From Planctomycetota bacterium (GTDB taxonomy: Bacteria; Planctomycetota; UBA1135; UBA2386): DNA of 64,000 bases. Below, in pieces: positions 9,467-18,700 of this stretch. Each line of letters begins with the position of its first letter. Within the stretch, counting starts at the first letter, position 1. The stretch is from the NCBI GenBank assembly GCA_020638655.1, contig JACKIC010000001.1:992001-1056000 (forward strand). Direction: 5' to 3'. The notes under the pieces are model-generated. The model was not told the origin of the DNA and ran no database searches. It saw only the letters and a list, made by a program, of their open reading frames with translations. Both the position numbers and the translations under genes were made by a program.

Positions 9467-9522
9467 GGATCGATCGTGCCGGTGAAGACGCCGGCGGGCG
9501 AACCGGGATTGGACGAGGTCGA

Positions 9523-9552
9523 GAAAACCGCGGCGCGCGGGGCACGGTTCCC
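9523..9552 (-). promoter_or_regulatory. Candidate ECF-type promoter upstream of the sigma gene
   Basis: On the minus strand a GGGAACC element (9552-9546) resembles the ECF -35 consensus GGAAC. It is followed after 17 bases by GTTTTC (9528-9523) as a possible -10. This would put the transcript start near 9516, about 50 bases before the sigma gene ATG, and would fit autoregulation. Only the -35 match is strong; the assignment is inference. Confidence 0.3.
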
Positions 9553-9581
9553 GGGGGAGTGCGCTTGCGCGCGCCGTCGCC

Positions 9582-9902
9582 ATGCGCCTGCCCTGGAAGA
9601 ACGCCTGCGTGCTCGCCTGCTGTTCGTTGGCGGGCGGCTGCACCGTGGTGAAGCCCGTGGTGGGCGTGTTCACCGCGCCGGTGCTGCTGATGACCGGCCA
9701 CTACGGCACGCAGCTGCGCATGGATGGCGGGGGCGGCGGGGGCAGCACCGCGCTGGTCTTCGGCATCCTCGCGATGGGCGCCATGGGCGGGCTGGTGACC
9801 GGGGTCCTCAGCGACTGGGCCGTGCTCGCGAGGGAGACCCAGGAGCCGACGCGCAATTGGTGGGATCCGCTCGCGACCAACTCCGACAAGGTGGTGTGGT
9901 GA
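9582..9902 (+). CDS. Small lipoprotein, first of a tandem pair
   Basis: 106 residues. Signal peptide with lipobox LAGGC (Cys20). The mature part begins TVVKPVVGVFTAPVLLMTGHYG, then has a Gly run (GGGGGG), a hydrophobic Ala/Gly segment (about 60-78) and the C-terminal motif RNWWDPLATNSD. The same order of motifs is found in the next gene, so the pair arose by duplication. It is divergent from the sigma/alpha-2-macroglobulin operon, 115 bases away. Function unknown; the hydrophobic Gly-rich stretch could insert into or lie on a membrane. Confidence 0.75.
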   Translation: MRLPWKNACVLACCSLAGGCTVVKPVVGVFTAPVLLMTGHYGTQLRMDGGGGGGSTALVFGILAMGAMGGLVTGVLSDWAVLARETQEPTRNWWDPLATNSDKVVW

Positions 9903-10228
9903 TGCGGCGCGCGTCGCGGTGGGCAGGACCGGGTCTGGCGCTCGCGCTGAGTGCGATGTCGGGCGGCTGCACCTTGGTCAAGCCGGTCGTCGGCGCGTTC
10001 ACCGGGCCGGTGATCATCCTGGGTCACTGCGACGGCGACTTCGTCTGCGGCTGCAGCAGCGGCGAAGCGGCGCTGTGCATCGCCGCCGGCCTGGCCGTGG
10101 TGGGAGCGGCGGCGGGCCTCGTGACCGGGATCGTCAGCGACGTGCAGTGGGCCTGCGGCGTGCCGGGTGACCCCACCGACAACTGGTGGGATCCGTTCGT
10201 GACCAACACCGGCGACGGCCTGAAGTGA
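9902..10228 (+). CDS. Small lipoprotein, second of a tandem pair
   Basis: 108 residues. Its ATG shares one base with the stop of the first copy (TGATG), implying translational coupling. Lipobox MSGGC (Cys23), then TLVKPVVGAFTGPVIILGHC, a hydrophobic Ala/Gly/Val segment (about 60-80) and DNWWDPFVTNTGD at the end. Unlike its partner it carries five additional cysteines in the mature part (C41, C47, C49, C56 and one near the C-terminus), in place of the Gly run. Those could form disulfides or bind metal in the periplasm. Function unknown. Confidence 0.75.
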   Translation: MRRASRWAGPGLALALSAMSGGCTLVKPVVGAFTGPVIILGHCDGDFVCGCSSGEAALCIAAGLAVVGAAAGLVTGIVSDVQWACGVPGDPTDNWWDPFVTNTGDGLK

Positions 10229-10267
10229 GCGGGCGCGCGTGTGTGGTTTGTACCCGGTACCGTACCC

Positions 10268-10675
10268 TCAGCCGAGCCACTCGATGGTGATCGGGGCGTC
10301 GAGGTCGAGGTGCAGGCTCTTGTGCACGGGGCAGGTGTGGGCGGTGCGTTCGAGGATCTTCTTCTGGTCGTCGGTGTAGGCGCCGGGGATGCGCAGGGTG
10401 ACCGGCAGGCGGCCGATGCGGCGCGGCTGGTCGAGCATGTGCTTGTCGACGCTGACGGTGGCGCCCTGCAGGTCGAAGCCCTTGCGCCTGGCGACGATCG
10501 CCATGGTGGTGAGGATGCAGGTGCCGAGCGCGGTGGCGACCAGGTCGGTGGGGGAGAAGAAGCGGCCGAGGCCTTCGTTGTCGGTCGGCGCGTCGGTCGA
10601 GATGTTGGCGCCGGAGGGGCCGTGGATGGCGTTGCAGCAGAGGTCGCCTTGGTACGTGGCGGTGATCGTGACCAT
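10268..10675 (-). CDS. OsmC/Ohr-family peroxiredoxin-like protein
   Basis: 135 residues, the usual OsmC size. The two conserved cysteines of the family are present: Cys53 in ALGTCILTTMAI and Cys115 in TAHTCPVHKSL, and the fold-defining FFSPTDLVATALGTC stretch is intact. Family members reduce organic hydroperoxides using these thiols in the cytoplasm; the short C-terminal HTCPVHKSL form resembles the YhfA-like branch more than Ohr, so the substrate is uncertain. Start is the ATG at 10675, two bases downstream of the stop of the J-domain gene, so the two are probably one transcript. Confidence 0.88.
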   Translation of the reverse strand: MVTITATYQGDLCCNAIHGPSGANISTDAPTDNEGLGRFFSPTDLVATALGTCILTTMAIVARRKGFDLQGATVSVDKHMLDQPRRIGRLPVTLRIPGAYTDDQKKILERTAHTCPVHKSLHLDLDAPITIEWLG

Positions 10676-10676
10676 G

Positions 10677-11531
10677 TCAGGTGCGGAGCAGTTCGTAGGC
10701 GCGTTGGATGGCCTGGAAGCGTTCCGTGGCTTCGCGCTGCGCCACGGGGCCGAGGTTGGGTTGGGCGTCGGGATGGAAGCGGCGCACCAGCTCACGGTGG
10801 CGCTTGCGGATCTGCTCGGGCGTCGCGTCGAGCGGCAGACCGAGGGTCTGCAGCGCGCTGCTTCGGGCGTCGGCGTACGGGGCGTGGCGATCGGGTTCGG
10901 CGCGGCCCTGGTCGCGCAGATACTGGGCGCGGGCCAGGTGGAACAGCATGCGGGCGCGGCTGGTCGTGAGGCCGAAGCCGCGCGCCACTTCCTGCAGCAC
11001 CTGGTGTTCGCTCGCCGCGTACTTGCCGTCGGCGAAGGCGACCATGCAGCACCAGCAGAACAGGGAGTCGATCTCGGGTTGCTCGAGGTTGGGCGCGATG
11101 CGCGCGGCGAGGCCGGCCCGGTCGCGCAGCGGCAGCGGCTGCGCTTCCCACAGGCGCAACTCGTCGATGGCGATGGCGTCGAGGAAGCGCTCGAGCACGA
11201 ACCGGCGCACGGTCTGGCGCTCGCCTTCGGTCATCGGGCCGTCGACCTCGGCGACCGCGGCGAGCAGGTAGTAGATGCGCCGCGGCAGTGAGGCGCGCGC
11301 GAACGCTTCGTTGGCGGCGCGGCTCCACGAGCCGGTGCTGTGGCGCACGATCGTCGCCATGCGCACCAGCGGCTGGGTCGCGGTGATCGCCAGATAGAAG
11401 CCCCAGAAGCCCGCGACGACGCCGAGCAGCGGATTGCCGCGCGCGACGATGCCGAGGCCGGCGAAGGCGATCAGCAGGCAGCCGAAGGCGAACCTGCCGA
11501 GCCAGTACTGGGGCGTGGAGGGCGCGAACAT
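10677..11531 (-). CDS. DjlA-like membrane protein with TerB and J domains
   Basis: 284 residues. Hydrophobic N-terminus (about residues 12-48, FGCLLIAFAGLGIVARGNPLLG and GFWGFYLAITATQP) gives one or two membrane helices. TerB-like all-helical domain about 70-195 (YLLAAVAEVDGPMTEGERQ, then CCMVAFADGKYAASEHQVLQ, the typical acidic D-G pattern). C-terminal J domain about 220-284 with the essential HPD (RRFHPDAQP). This is the order seen in DjlA, a membrane-anchored co-chaperone that stimulates DnaK through the HPD loop. The ATG at 11531 is chosen because the hydrophobic segment follows at once. Confidence 0.82.
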   Translation of the reverse strand: MFAPSTPQYWLGRFAFGCLLIAFAGLGIVARGNPLLGVVAGFWGFYLAITATQPLVRMATIVRHSTGSWSRAANEAFARASLPRRIYYLLAAVAEVDGPMTEGERQTVRRFVLERFLDAIAIDELRLWEAQPLPLRDRAGLAARIAPNLEQPEIDSLFCWCCMVAFADGKYAASEHQVLQEVARGFGLTTSRARMLFHLARAQYLRDQGRAEPDRHAPYADARSSALQTLGLPLDATPEQIRKRHRELVRRFHPDAQPNLGPVAQREATERFQAIQRAYELLRT

Positions 11532-11561
11532 GCCGGGGGCAGCACGGTAGCGTTTGGAGGG

Positions 11562-11581
11562 CCGCGGGCGAACGCCCGCGG
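11562..11581 (-). terminator. GC-rich hairpin after the 11582-14986 gene
   Basis: A perfect 9-bp inverted repeat (CCGCGGGCG / CGCCCGCGG, two-base AA gap) lies directly after the stop codon of the large repeat protein. No U-tract follows on the minus strand, so it is either a weak terminator or an mRNA-stabilising stem between that gene and the downstream J-domain gene. Confidence 0.4.
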
Positions 11582-14500
11582 TCACTGCGGCGCGACGACG
11601 ATGGTCACACTCGGCTCGCTGCCGATGGTCCGCGCGGCCTCCACGGTGCCGATGGCCGGGTGGGTGACGCGGAACTGCCAGGCGCCGGGGCCCAGGCGGC
11701 CCAGGTCGATCGACCCGTCGGCGCCGCGGCCCTCCTCGAGCAGCAGCGTCGGCAGCCACGGTCCGCCGGCCCAGCGCGCGGTCAGGGTCGCGCCGCCGAG
11801 CTGCCGTCCGTCGCGGTCGAAGACCTGCACCGTGGTGCGCGCGCCGCGCGGCAGGTCCAGGTGGAACTCGGTGCTGGCGCTCGGGTCGACCTGCAGGATC
11901 TCGGTGGCGCCGGGCGCGAAGCCGGGCGCGCGTCCCACGACACGCGCCGCGCCGCCGGCCAGCCCGCCGAACCAGGCGCGGCCGTCGCTGCCGCTCACCG
12001 CGAGACCCAGCGAGCCGATCGGTCGGCCGTCGCCGTCGACGCACAACACCGTGGCGCCCGCGAGCGGCGCGCCGCCGTCGGCCGTCACGAGCACGCTGGC
12101 GCTCGCAGCGGGCTGCGCGCGAAGTTCGATCGGTTCACCGGCGACGCCGGCGACGACCTCGAGGCCGGTGCGACGCGACGCGGTGCCGGTGTTGCCCAGC
12201 GGGCCCTCGGCGGCGACCAGCGTGTAGCGACCCGGCAGCAGGCCCGCGAAACGGAACGCGCCGTCGTTGCCGGACAGGGCCATGCCGACCGCGTCGTCAC
12301 GTTCGGCGTGGCCGTCGTGGTAGAGCCGGACCAGCGCCGCGCGCAGCGGCTTGCCATCGGCCGCGGACACGACGCGGCCGCGCAGCTCGCCGGCGGGCAA
12401 GGACAGCGTCGTCGTATGCGTGTCGCGGCCGGCGGGCAGCGTCGCCATCTGCGCGCCGCCGACGGGCGCCATGGTCATGCCGCTGCGGACCTGCAGGCGG
12501 TAGTCGCCGGGCGGCAAGCCGCCGAAGGTGCCGACGCCGCGCTCGAGCATCGCCACGCGCACGCGGCCGGTCGCCGGCGACTGGGCCTCGAGCACGCCGT
12601 CCTGCAGCAGCTCGCCGCCGACCTCGACGCGCACGGTCCACAGCGCGCCGTCGTCGATCTCGCCGACGTCGAGCTCCACTTCGCTGGTCTCGCCGTCGCG
12701 CACCGTGCAGCGCTGGGAGACGATCGAATCGGTGACCTTGCGCATCATCTCGCCGAGCTTCATGCCTTGACCAGGCCGCCAGCTGCCGGCGCCGAAGCTG
12801 CGCATCAGTCCGTTCGGCATCGCCTGCACGACGTACTGACCGGGATCGAGATGCTCGAACACGAACGAGCCGTCGGCCGCGATGTCGGCGCCGTAGGAGG
12901 CCTGCGTGGCCTGTTCTTGCGCCATCAGCAGGAAGTCGTCGACGAACTGGCCGGGCCCGGTGTGCACACGGCCGCGGATGCTGCCGCCTTCGGTGAGCGT
13001 GATGATCACGCCGTCGAGCTCGGCCCCAGCCGCGACCGCGAGCCGCTCGCTGCGCCCGCTGGCGTGGCCGGTGACGCTGGCGACCAGCTGCAGGCGGCCG
13101 GGGCTCAGCGGGCCGAGGCGGAAGTTGCCGTCCTGATCGGTGTGGGCGAGGGCCCCGGTGCCGAGGAACATCGCCAGCATCGGGTTGTCGCTCATGCCGC
13201 CCTGCCGCTTGCGCACCTGGGCGCGCGGCACCGGCGTGCCGTCGGCGGCGAGCACCCGGCCCGTGATCCACGCCGAGGCCTCGACGCGCAGCTCGCCGAC
13301 GTCGGTCTGGCCGCGGCCGACCGTGACGCCCTGTTCGATGCTGCCGAAGCCGGGCACCTCGATCTGCAGCGTGTAGTCCCCCGTGGCGACGCCGGCGACG
13401 CGGAAGGCGCCGTCCTCGGCGGCGCTGACGACCTCGGTGCGCACGGGCATGCGCATCACCAGGAACGCGGTGCGCAGCAGGTTCACGGTGTAGTCCGGCA
13501 GCGGCGCTCCCGTGTCGTCGCGCACGACGCGACCGACGAGCTCGGCCTTGGCCTCGAGCTGCACGACCACGCCCTCGTCACCCATGTGCACGCCGTCGCG
13601 ATAGCTGGCCGAGTAGTCCTGGTGCGCGGCGACGACCAGGAACTCGCCGTCGTCGTCGAGCCCGGTGAGTCGGAAGGTGCCGTCGGCCTCGGTCTCGACG
13701 CCGGCGCGGGCCGCGGCGGCGAGGTTCTCGGGGCCGAGCTGATCGGCGAGGTTGCCGACGATCGGCAGCGAGCCGCCGGGGTGATGCGCGACGCGGGCTC
13801 CGGCGAGCGGCGTGCCGTCGGGAGCGAGCACCTTGCCGGTGACGACGCCGCCCTCGCGCAGCGTCAGCCGCACTTCGCCGGCCCGCTCCGCCTCGTCGAG
13901 CACGACCTCGGCGCGCGCGCTGGTGCGCGCCTTCGCCATCGCCTCCACCGTCGCGGCGCCGCGCTCCAGGCCCGCGATGCGCACCGCGCCGTCGGCCGCG
14001 GTGACGCCGTGCCGAGCGCCCAGCTGTGGCACCAGGGAGCCGCCGGTGTCGGCGCTCATCACCATCACCTGCGCGCCTTCGATCGGCGCGCCGGCGTCGT
14101 CGACGACGGTCACCTGCAGCGTGGCGCCGCGGCGGACCGGCAGCACGACGTCGCGCGCCTCGCCGCCGGCGAGCGGCGGTACCTGCGCGCGACCCATCAG
14201 CCCATCGGTGTTGGCGGTCAGGGTCAGGGTGGTGCGCGGCAGCACGCCGCGGAACCGGAACACGCCTTCGCGCACCGGTGCGTTCCGGCCCTGCATCGCC
14301 GCCATCGCGCCGAGGAACAGCTGCGGATCGCGCATCACCGACATCGGATCGGCTTCGCTGCGCAGGGATACCTGCGTGACCTCGTCGGCGCCGGGGCCGA
14401 GCACCCGTCCCTGCAGCAGGCCGCCGAGCAACGGCATCAGGATCACGCCGTCGAGCCGCCCCGCCGGCGGCACGTGCACGCATTCGGGCATCGGCAGCAC

Positions 14501-14986
14501 GTAGTAGTCGTGATCGATCGTGAGGCGCAGATGCGGGTCTTCGACGGTCAGCTCGAAGTCGCCGCGGGCGTCGACCTCGGCGGAGCCGACGGGTTCGCCG
14601 ACGAGCACGAACGACGGCTCGTAGCGCATGCCGCCCGGACCGGCTTCGGCCCCGGGCCAGAAGCTGCCGGAGTCGCTGGCGCGGCCGCGGTAGGCGAGCA
14701 CGCGCGCGCCGACAACGCCCGGACCCGCACGTTCGGCGAGCACGCTGCCGTGCACCTTGAACTGCCGTTGCGGTGGGCGCGACGCGACCAGGTCTCGGGC
14801 CGCGTGGCCCTGGTCGTCGACGGCTCCCTCGGCGCGCTGCACTTCGCCGTGTGCGGCCGCCGTTGCGCCGGGGTCCGGACCGACCGCTGGTGCATCGGGA
14901 ATGCGGCTCCCGCCGAACGACAGCCAGATCAGGAGGGCGCCGGCGAGGAGCAGCGCCGCGAGAACGAGGAGCGCTGGGCGTTGCAC
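11582..14986 (-). CDS. Large membrane-anchored protein with repeated carboxypeptidase-regulatory-like domains
   Basis: 1134 residues from a GTG at 14986; the frame upstream is antisense to the divergent sigma gene, and the GTG is directly followed by a signal anchor (RPALLVLAALLLAGALLIWL). The extracytoplasmic part is a chain of roughly eight to ten 80-100-residue beta-sandwich units, recognisable by turns such as VLAPDGTPLAGARVAHH, VLAADGTPVPRAQVRKR, GGAPLAGATVLCVDGDG and GRQLGGATLTARW, each followed by DG.F.F.GL-type strands. Such CarboxypepD_reg/SpaA-like modules act as stalks or adhesive scaffolds. No enzyme domain is seen. It is divergent from, and may be controlled by, the ECF sigma factor at 15083. 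Confidence 0.8.
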   Translation of the reverse strand: MQRPALLVLAALLLAGALLIWLSFGGSRIPDAPAVGPDPGATAAAHGEVQRAEGAVDDQGHAARDLVASRPPQRQFKVHGSVLAERAGPGVVGARVLAYRGRASDSGSFWPGAEAGPGGMRYEPSFVLVGEPVGSAEVDARGDFELTVEDPHLRLTIDHDYYVLPMPECVHVPPAGRLDGVILMPLLGGLLQGRVLGPGADEVTQVSLRSEADPMSVMRDPQLFLGAMAAMQGRNAPVREGVFRFRGVLPRTTLTLTANTDGLMGRAQVPPLAGGEARDVVLPVRRGATLQVTVVDDAGAPIEGAQVMVMSADTGGSLVPQLGARHGVTAADGAVRIAGLERGAATVEAMAKARTSARAEVVLDEAERAGEVRLTLREGGVVTGKVLAPDGTPLAGARVAHHPGGSLPIVGNLADQLGPENLAAAARAGVETEADGTFRLTGLDDDGEFLVVAAHQDYSASYRDGVHMGDEGVVVQLEAKAELVGRVVRDDTGAPLPDYTVNLLRTAFLVMRMPVRTEVVSAAEDGAFRVAGVATGDYTLQIEVPGFGSIEQGVTVGRGQTDVGELRVEASAWITGRVLAADGTPVPRAQVRKRQGGMSDNPMLAMFLGTGALAHTDQDGNFRLGPLSPGRLQLVASVTGHASGRSERLAVAAGAELDGVIITLTEGGSIRGRVHTGPGQFVDDFLLMAQEQATQASYGADIAADGSFVFEHLDPGQYVVQAMPNGLMRSFGAGSWRPGQGMKLGEMMRKVTDSIVSQRCTVRDGETSEVELDVGEIDDGALWTVRVEVGGELLQDGVLEAQSPATGRVRVAMLERGVGTFGGLPPGDYRLQVRSGMTMAPVGGAQMATLPAGRDTHTTTLSLPAGELRGRVVSAADGKPLRAALVRLYHDGHAERDDAVGMALSGNDGAFRFAGLLPGRYTLVAAEGPLGNTGTASRRTGLEVVAGVAGEPIELRAQPAASASVLVTADGGAPLAGATVLCVDGDGRPIGSLGLAVSGSDGRAWFGGLAGGAARVVGRAPGFAPGATEILQVDPSASTEFHLDLPRGARTTVQVFDRDGRQLGGATLTARWAGGPWLPTLLLEEGRGADGSIDLGRLGPGAWQFRVTHPAIGTVEAARTIGSEPSVTIVVAPQ

Positions 14987-15082
14987 GGCGCCGATCGTAG
15001 CCGGCGCGGCGCGACAACTGTTGCCGGTGGGCCGAACTGCGGGGCTGGCCCTCGTCCTTGCCCATGCCAGAATGGTGCGGCG

Positions 15083-15751
15083 ATGCGCGCCCCCGACGAC
15101 GAAACCCGGACCCTGCTCGAGCAGTGGCACGGTGGCGATCGCCAGGCTCTGGCGACCCTGGTCGAGCGGGATCGGCGCTGGGTCGAGGACCGCGTGCGTC
15201 GCCGGCGCGGTGCGAGCCTGCGCCGCCTGTCGGAGACGCACGACGACGTGCAGGAATTGATGGTGCGCGCCCTGCAGTATTCGCCGCGGTTCTTGTGCAC
15301 CGATCTCCGGCAGTTCCGGGCGCTGATGGCGCGCATGATCGAGAACCTGCTGATCGACCGTTCGCGTGCGGCGGCGGCGCGGCGTCAGGAATATCGCCTC
15401 GAGAGTTTCCTCGGCGACAGCCGCATCACGCTCGATCCGGCGTTGGCTGGCGGGGCGTTGCCGATCGAGGCTGCGGAGCGCAACGAAGAGATGGCCTGGA
15501 TGCGCCTGGGGCTCGAGTTCCTCGACCCCGAAGAGCGCGATCTGATCTGGCGTCGTCAGCTGCTCGAACACAGCCTCGCCGAGATCGGGGCCGATCTGCA
15601 GATCGCGCCCGACGCGGTGCGGATGCGCTTCAATCGCGCGCTGCTGCGACTCGCGGGGATCGTGCAGCGGTTGCAAGCCGGGGATCTCCAGGAACTGCTC
15701 GGCGCGGACGCGGCCGACGGTGAGGCCGAGGACGCGAGCAGCGATCCCTAG
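15083..15751 (+). CDS. ECF-type RNA polymerase sigma factor
   Basis: 222 residues. Sigma-2 region about residues 10-100 (ALATLVERDRRWVEDRVRRR, then HDDVQELMVRALQYSPRF and ALMARMIENLLIDRSRA); sigma-4 region about 140-200 (LDPEERDLIWRRQLLEHSLA and AEIGADLQIAPDAVRMRFNR). The acidic C-terminal tail of some 25 residues (LLGADAADGEAEDASSDP) is extra. It is divergent from the giant anchored repeat protein and ends six bases from the end of a Ser/Thr kinase gene. No anti-sigma gene is adjacent, so control by the kinase is the obvious hypothesis; ECF groups linked to Ser/Thr kinases are known in Planctomycetes. Confidence 0.9.
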   Translation: MRAPDDETRTLLEQWHGGDRQALATLVERDRRWVEDRVRRRRGASLRRLSETHDDVQELMVRALQYSPRFLCTDLRQFRALMARMIENLLIDRSRAAAARRQEYRLESFLGDSRITLDPALAGGALPIEAAERNEEMAWMRLGLEFLDPEERDLIWRRQLLEHSLAEIGADLQIAPDAVRMRFNRALLRLAGIVQRLQAGDLQELLGADAADGEAEDASSDP

Positions 15752-15757
15752 ACGGCA

Positions 15758-18700
15758 TCAGTCCGCGGCGGCGCGGACCAGGTCCTGCACGGCGTCGATC
15801 TGCGCCGCGTCGCCGTGTTCGCGAAGTTGCTGCAGGACTTGGGGGCCCAGCGCGCGCACGCGCTGTCGCTGCAGCGGGCTCTCCGCCAGTCGCGGCAGCA
15901 GGCGCCTCGCGCTGGCGGCGACATCCGCCGCGGCGGCCGCCGCGCCGGTAGCGTCCTGGGTGTTCGCGGCGAGTGACAAGCGCAGATGCGCGATCAGCAG
16001 TTGTTCGACTTCGGCACCCACCGACCTGCCGGCTTCGAAGAGCTGCGTCGCGCGCTGCACGCTCGCCGCGGCGGCCTCGAGGTCACCGCCTCGCAGCTGG
16101 CATGCCGCCAGACCGCGCGCGGCGCAGACGATGTCGAAGCGACTGCCCTCGTCTGCCTCCAGCCTGCGCTGCAGGGTCGCCGCTGCGCCGCCGACGAGTT
16201 GGTGGGCCGCCTGCCATTCGTTCGCGGCGCTCGCCGGATCGAGCATCTCCGCGAATGTCGCCAGGCGCACCTGATGGCCGAGCACCAGGGCGACCGCCCG
16301 CGGGTCCTGCGGACTCGAGGACAGCGCCTGTTCGCCGTAGCGGACGGCGGTCCGCAGGCATTCGATCGCGCCCGGCAGGTCGGCGTCGGTCTCGACCAGC
16401 AGCGAGCCGGTGTTGTAGTTGAGGATCGCGGCGTTGCGCAGCAACCGCGGCGTCGGCGGCTGCGCGGCGAACAGGCGCTCGGTGATCACGCGGGCCTGCT
16501 GGAACTCGGCGAGCGCTTCGGCGAAGCGTTGCTGCGTCGCGCACAGCGCCCCGAGCGAGGTACGGGCGCGACAGGCCATCTCGAGCGAGGGCAGCGCGTC
16601 GGCGTTGTGTTCCAGCACGTCGCCGAGGTGACCCAGGCATTCGCGATACAGCGCCTCGGCGCCGGCAGGGTCCTCGCCCCGGGTCTGGTTCGCCAGGTTG
16701 TAGGCACAGTCGGTCAACAGGGTCTTGGCGAACGTGCTCTGCGGCTCGAGGCGCAGCGCCTCGCGGCTGAGTTCGAGCGCGTGCAGCATCGACGTTCGCG
16801 AACCCTCGCCGTTCCCCGTGGCGCGCTGCAGCACGGCGATGTTGTTGTAGGTGCGGCCGAGGTTGATGCGGTAGTGCAGGTGGAAGGGGAACGACGCGAT
16901 CAGGCTCTCGTAGACCTGGCGCGCCTCGTCGTAGTGCGCCAGGGCCTCCGGCGCCTTGCGCAGGTCCTTGAGCGCGAGCCCCTGGGAGATCAGCGACGTC
17001 GCGAGGTTGGCCCGGGCGCTGCGGTCGTGCGGCTGGGCCTGCACCAGCTCGCGCAACATCGCCACGCCGCGTTCCAGGTCCGCCAAGGACTCCAGCTCGC
17101 GCCCTTCGTGCCGCGCCATGCGGGCCCGCAGGCGCAGCGCCGTCGCTTCGTCGATGCGCGCCTCCGTGCCCGGGATCGCGCCGACGATGCGCAGACAGCT
17201 CTCCACCGCGGCCGCGGCTTCGTCGCGGCGACCGACGACCTCGCTGAGCAGTTCGCCGAGTTCGTAATGGCTGGTGGCGAGTCGCAGGCGATCCTCGAGT
17301 CCCGCCGCGCCCTGCGCCACCAGCGCCTCGCAGGTGCCGATCGCGTCGCGGAGGTGAGTCTCGGCGGCGCGCGGGTCCCCGCGCTTCTGCGCCAGATTCG
17401 CCAGCAGCACCTGCGCGCTCACCAGCCAGCGCAAGTTCTCGGGAGCGGCGCCGTCCGCGGCCAGCACCGGCAGCGCCTTGTCCAGGAGCCGCTCCGCCTC
17501 CTGGTTGTGCCCCAGATCCTCGTGCAGGTGCGCCGACTGGACCCAGGCCCGCGCGGCGCGCTGCTGCTCGGCCGGTTCGGGCGAGCTGCGCGCGGCGGTG
17601 CGCGCGTGGAACGCCAGCACCTTCTCGAACAGGGCGCTGCGCACGGGTACCAGCCAGGGCACGTCGGCGAGCTGCTCGGTCGCGACCGTGGCGAGCTGAT
17701 CGATCGCGTCGCTGGCTTCGTGGTAGTTGTCCTCGGCGAGCTGCTTGGCGGCGAGCGCCTCGGCCGCACGCTCTTCGGCCGCGAGGGCCAGGAACACGAT
17801 CACCACCTGCGAGATGGCCAGCAGGGTGATCATCACCGCGCCGAGCGGATTGCGTCGGCTCCACAGCAAGAGGCGGCGGCCCACGTTCGGCGGCCGGGCG
17901 ACGATCGGTTGCGCCAGCCGCGCGCGCCGCAGGTCCTCCGCGAACGCCAGCGCCGTGCGGTATCGACGGTCGGGGTCCTTGTCGAGCGCGGTCCGCACGA
18001 CGACCTCGACGTCGCGTGAGATCCCCGGGGCGCGTTGCGACAAGCGGGGTGGCGTCGAGTCGAGGATCTGCCGGAACAACTCCTCGCGGTTGGCGCCGTG
18101 GAACGGCAGCTCGCCGGCGAGCACCTCGTAGAGCGTCACACCCAGCGAGTAGATGTCGGTGGTGCGATCGGCCTTGCGTCCGCGCGGCGCGATCTGTTCG
18201 GGCGACATGTAGTTCGGCGTGCCCAGGGGCTGATCGGTCATCGTCAGCCCGTGCGAACTCGCCTGGTCGTGCACGAGGCCGAAGTCGAGCAGCACCGGGG
18301 CGCCGTCGTCGCCGACCATGATGTTGCCGGGCTTGACGTCGCGGTGCACGAAGCCGGCTTCGTGCGCGAAGTGCAGGGCGCGCGCCACCTGCTCGATCAG
18401 CAGCAGGGCGTCGTGTACGCGGCCGCTGCCGGTCGGGGACGAGGACGAGTGCGAGCCCGCGTCGCGGCTGCCGGAGGCGAGCTCGACGAGGCGGTGCGCG
18501 GCGCGCGCGTCGGCGAGCAGCTGCGCCAGGGTGCGGCCCGGCACGTATCGCATCGAGACGTAGGGCGTGCCGTCGATCTCACCCAGGTCGTACGCCTGGC
18601 AGATGCCCGGGTGCTCCAGGCGGAACGCCGCGGCGCCTTCGCGGAGCAGGCGTTCGCGCGCCTGCGGCGACAGCGCCAGGCGGTCGCGCACCAGCTTGAG

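Noticed and set aside
4401..9485. Long plus-strand frames opposite the alpha-2-macroglobulin gene
   Set aside because: They are GC-driven shadows, rich in Arg/Ala/Gly/His with no recognisable domains, while the minus strand encodes conserved domains throughout.
11660..15082. Plus-strand frame extending 1100 residues upstream of the sigma gene at 15083
   Set aside because: Sigma homology starts at 15083 and the upstream part is antisense to the repeat protein with low-complexity composition.
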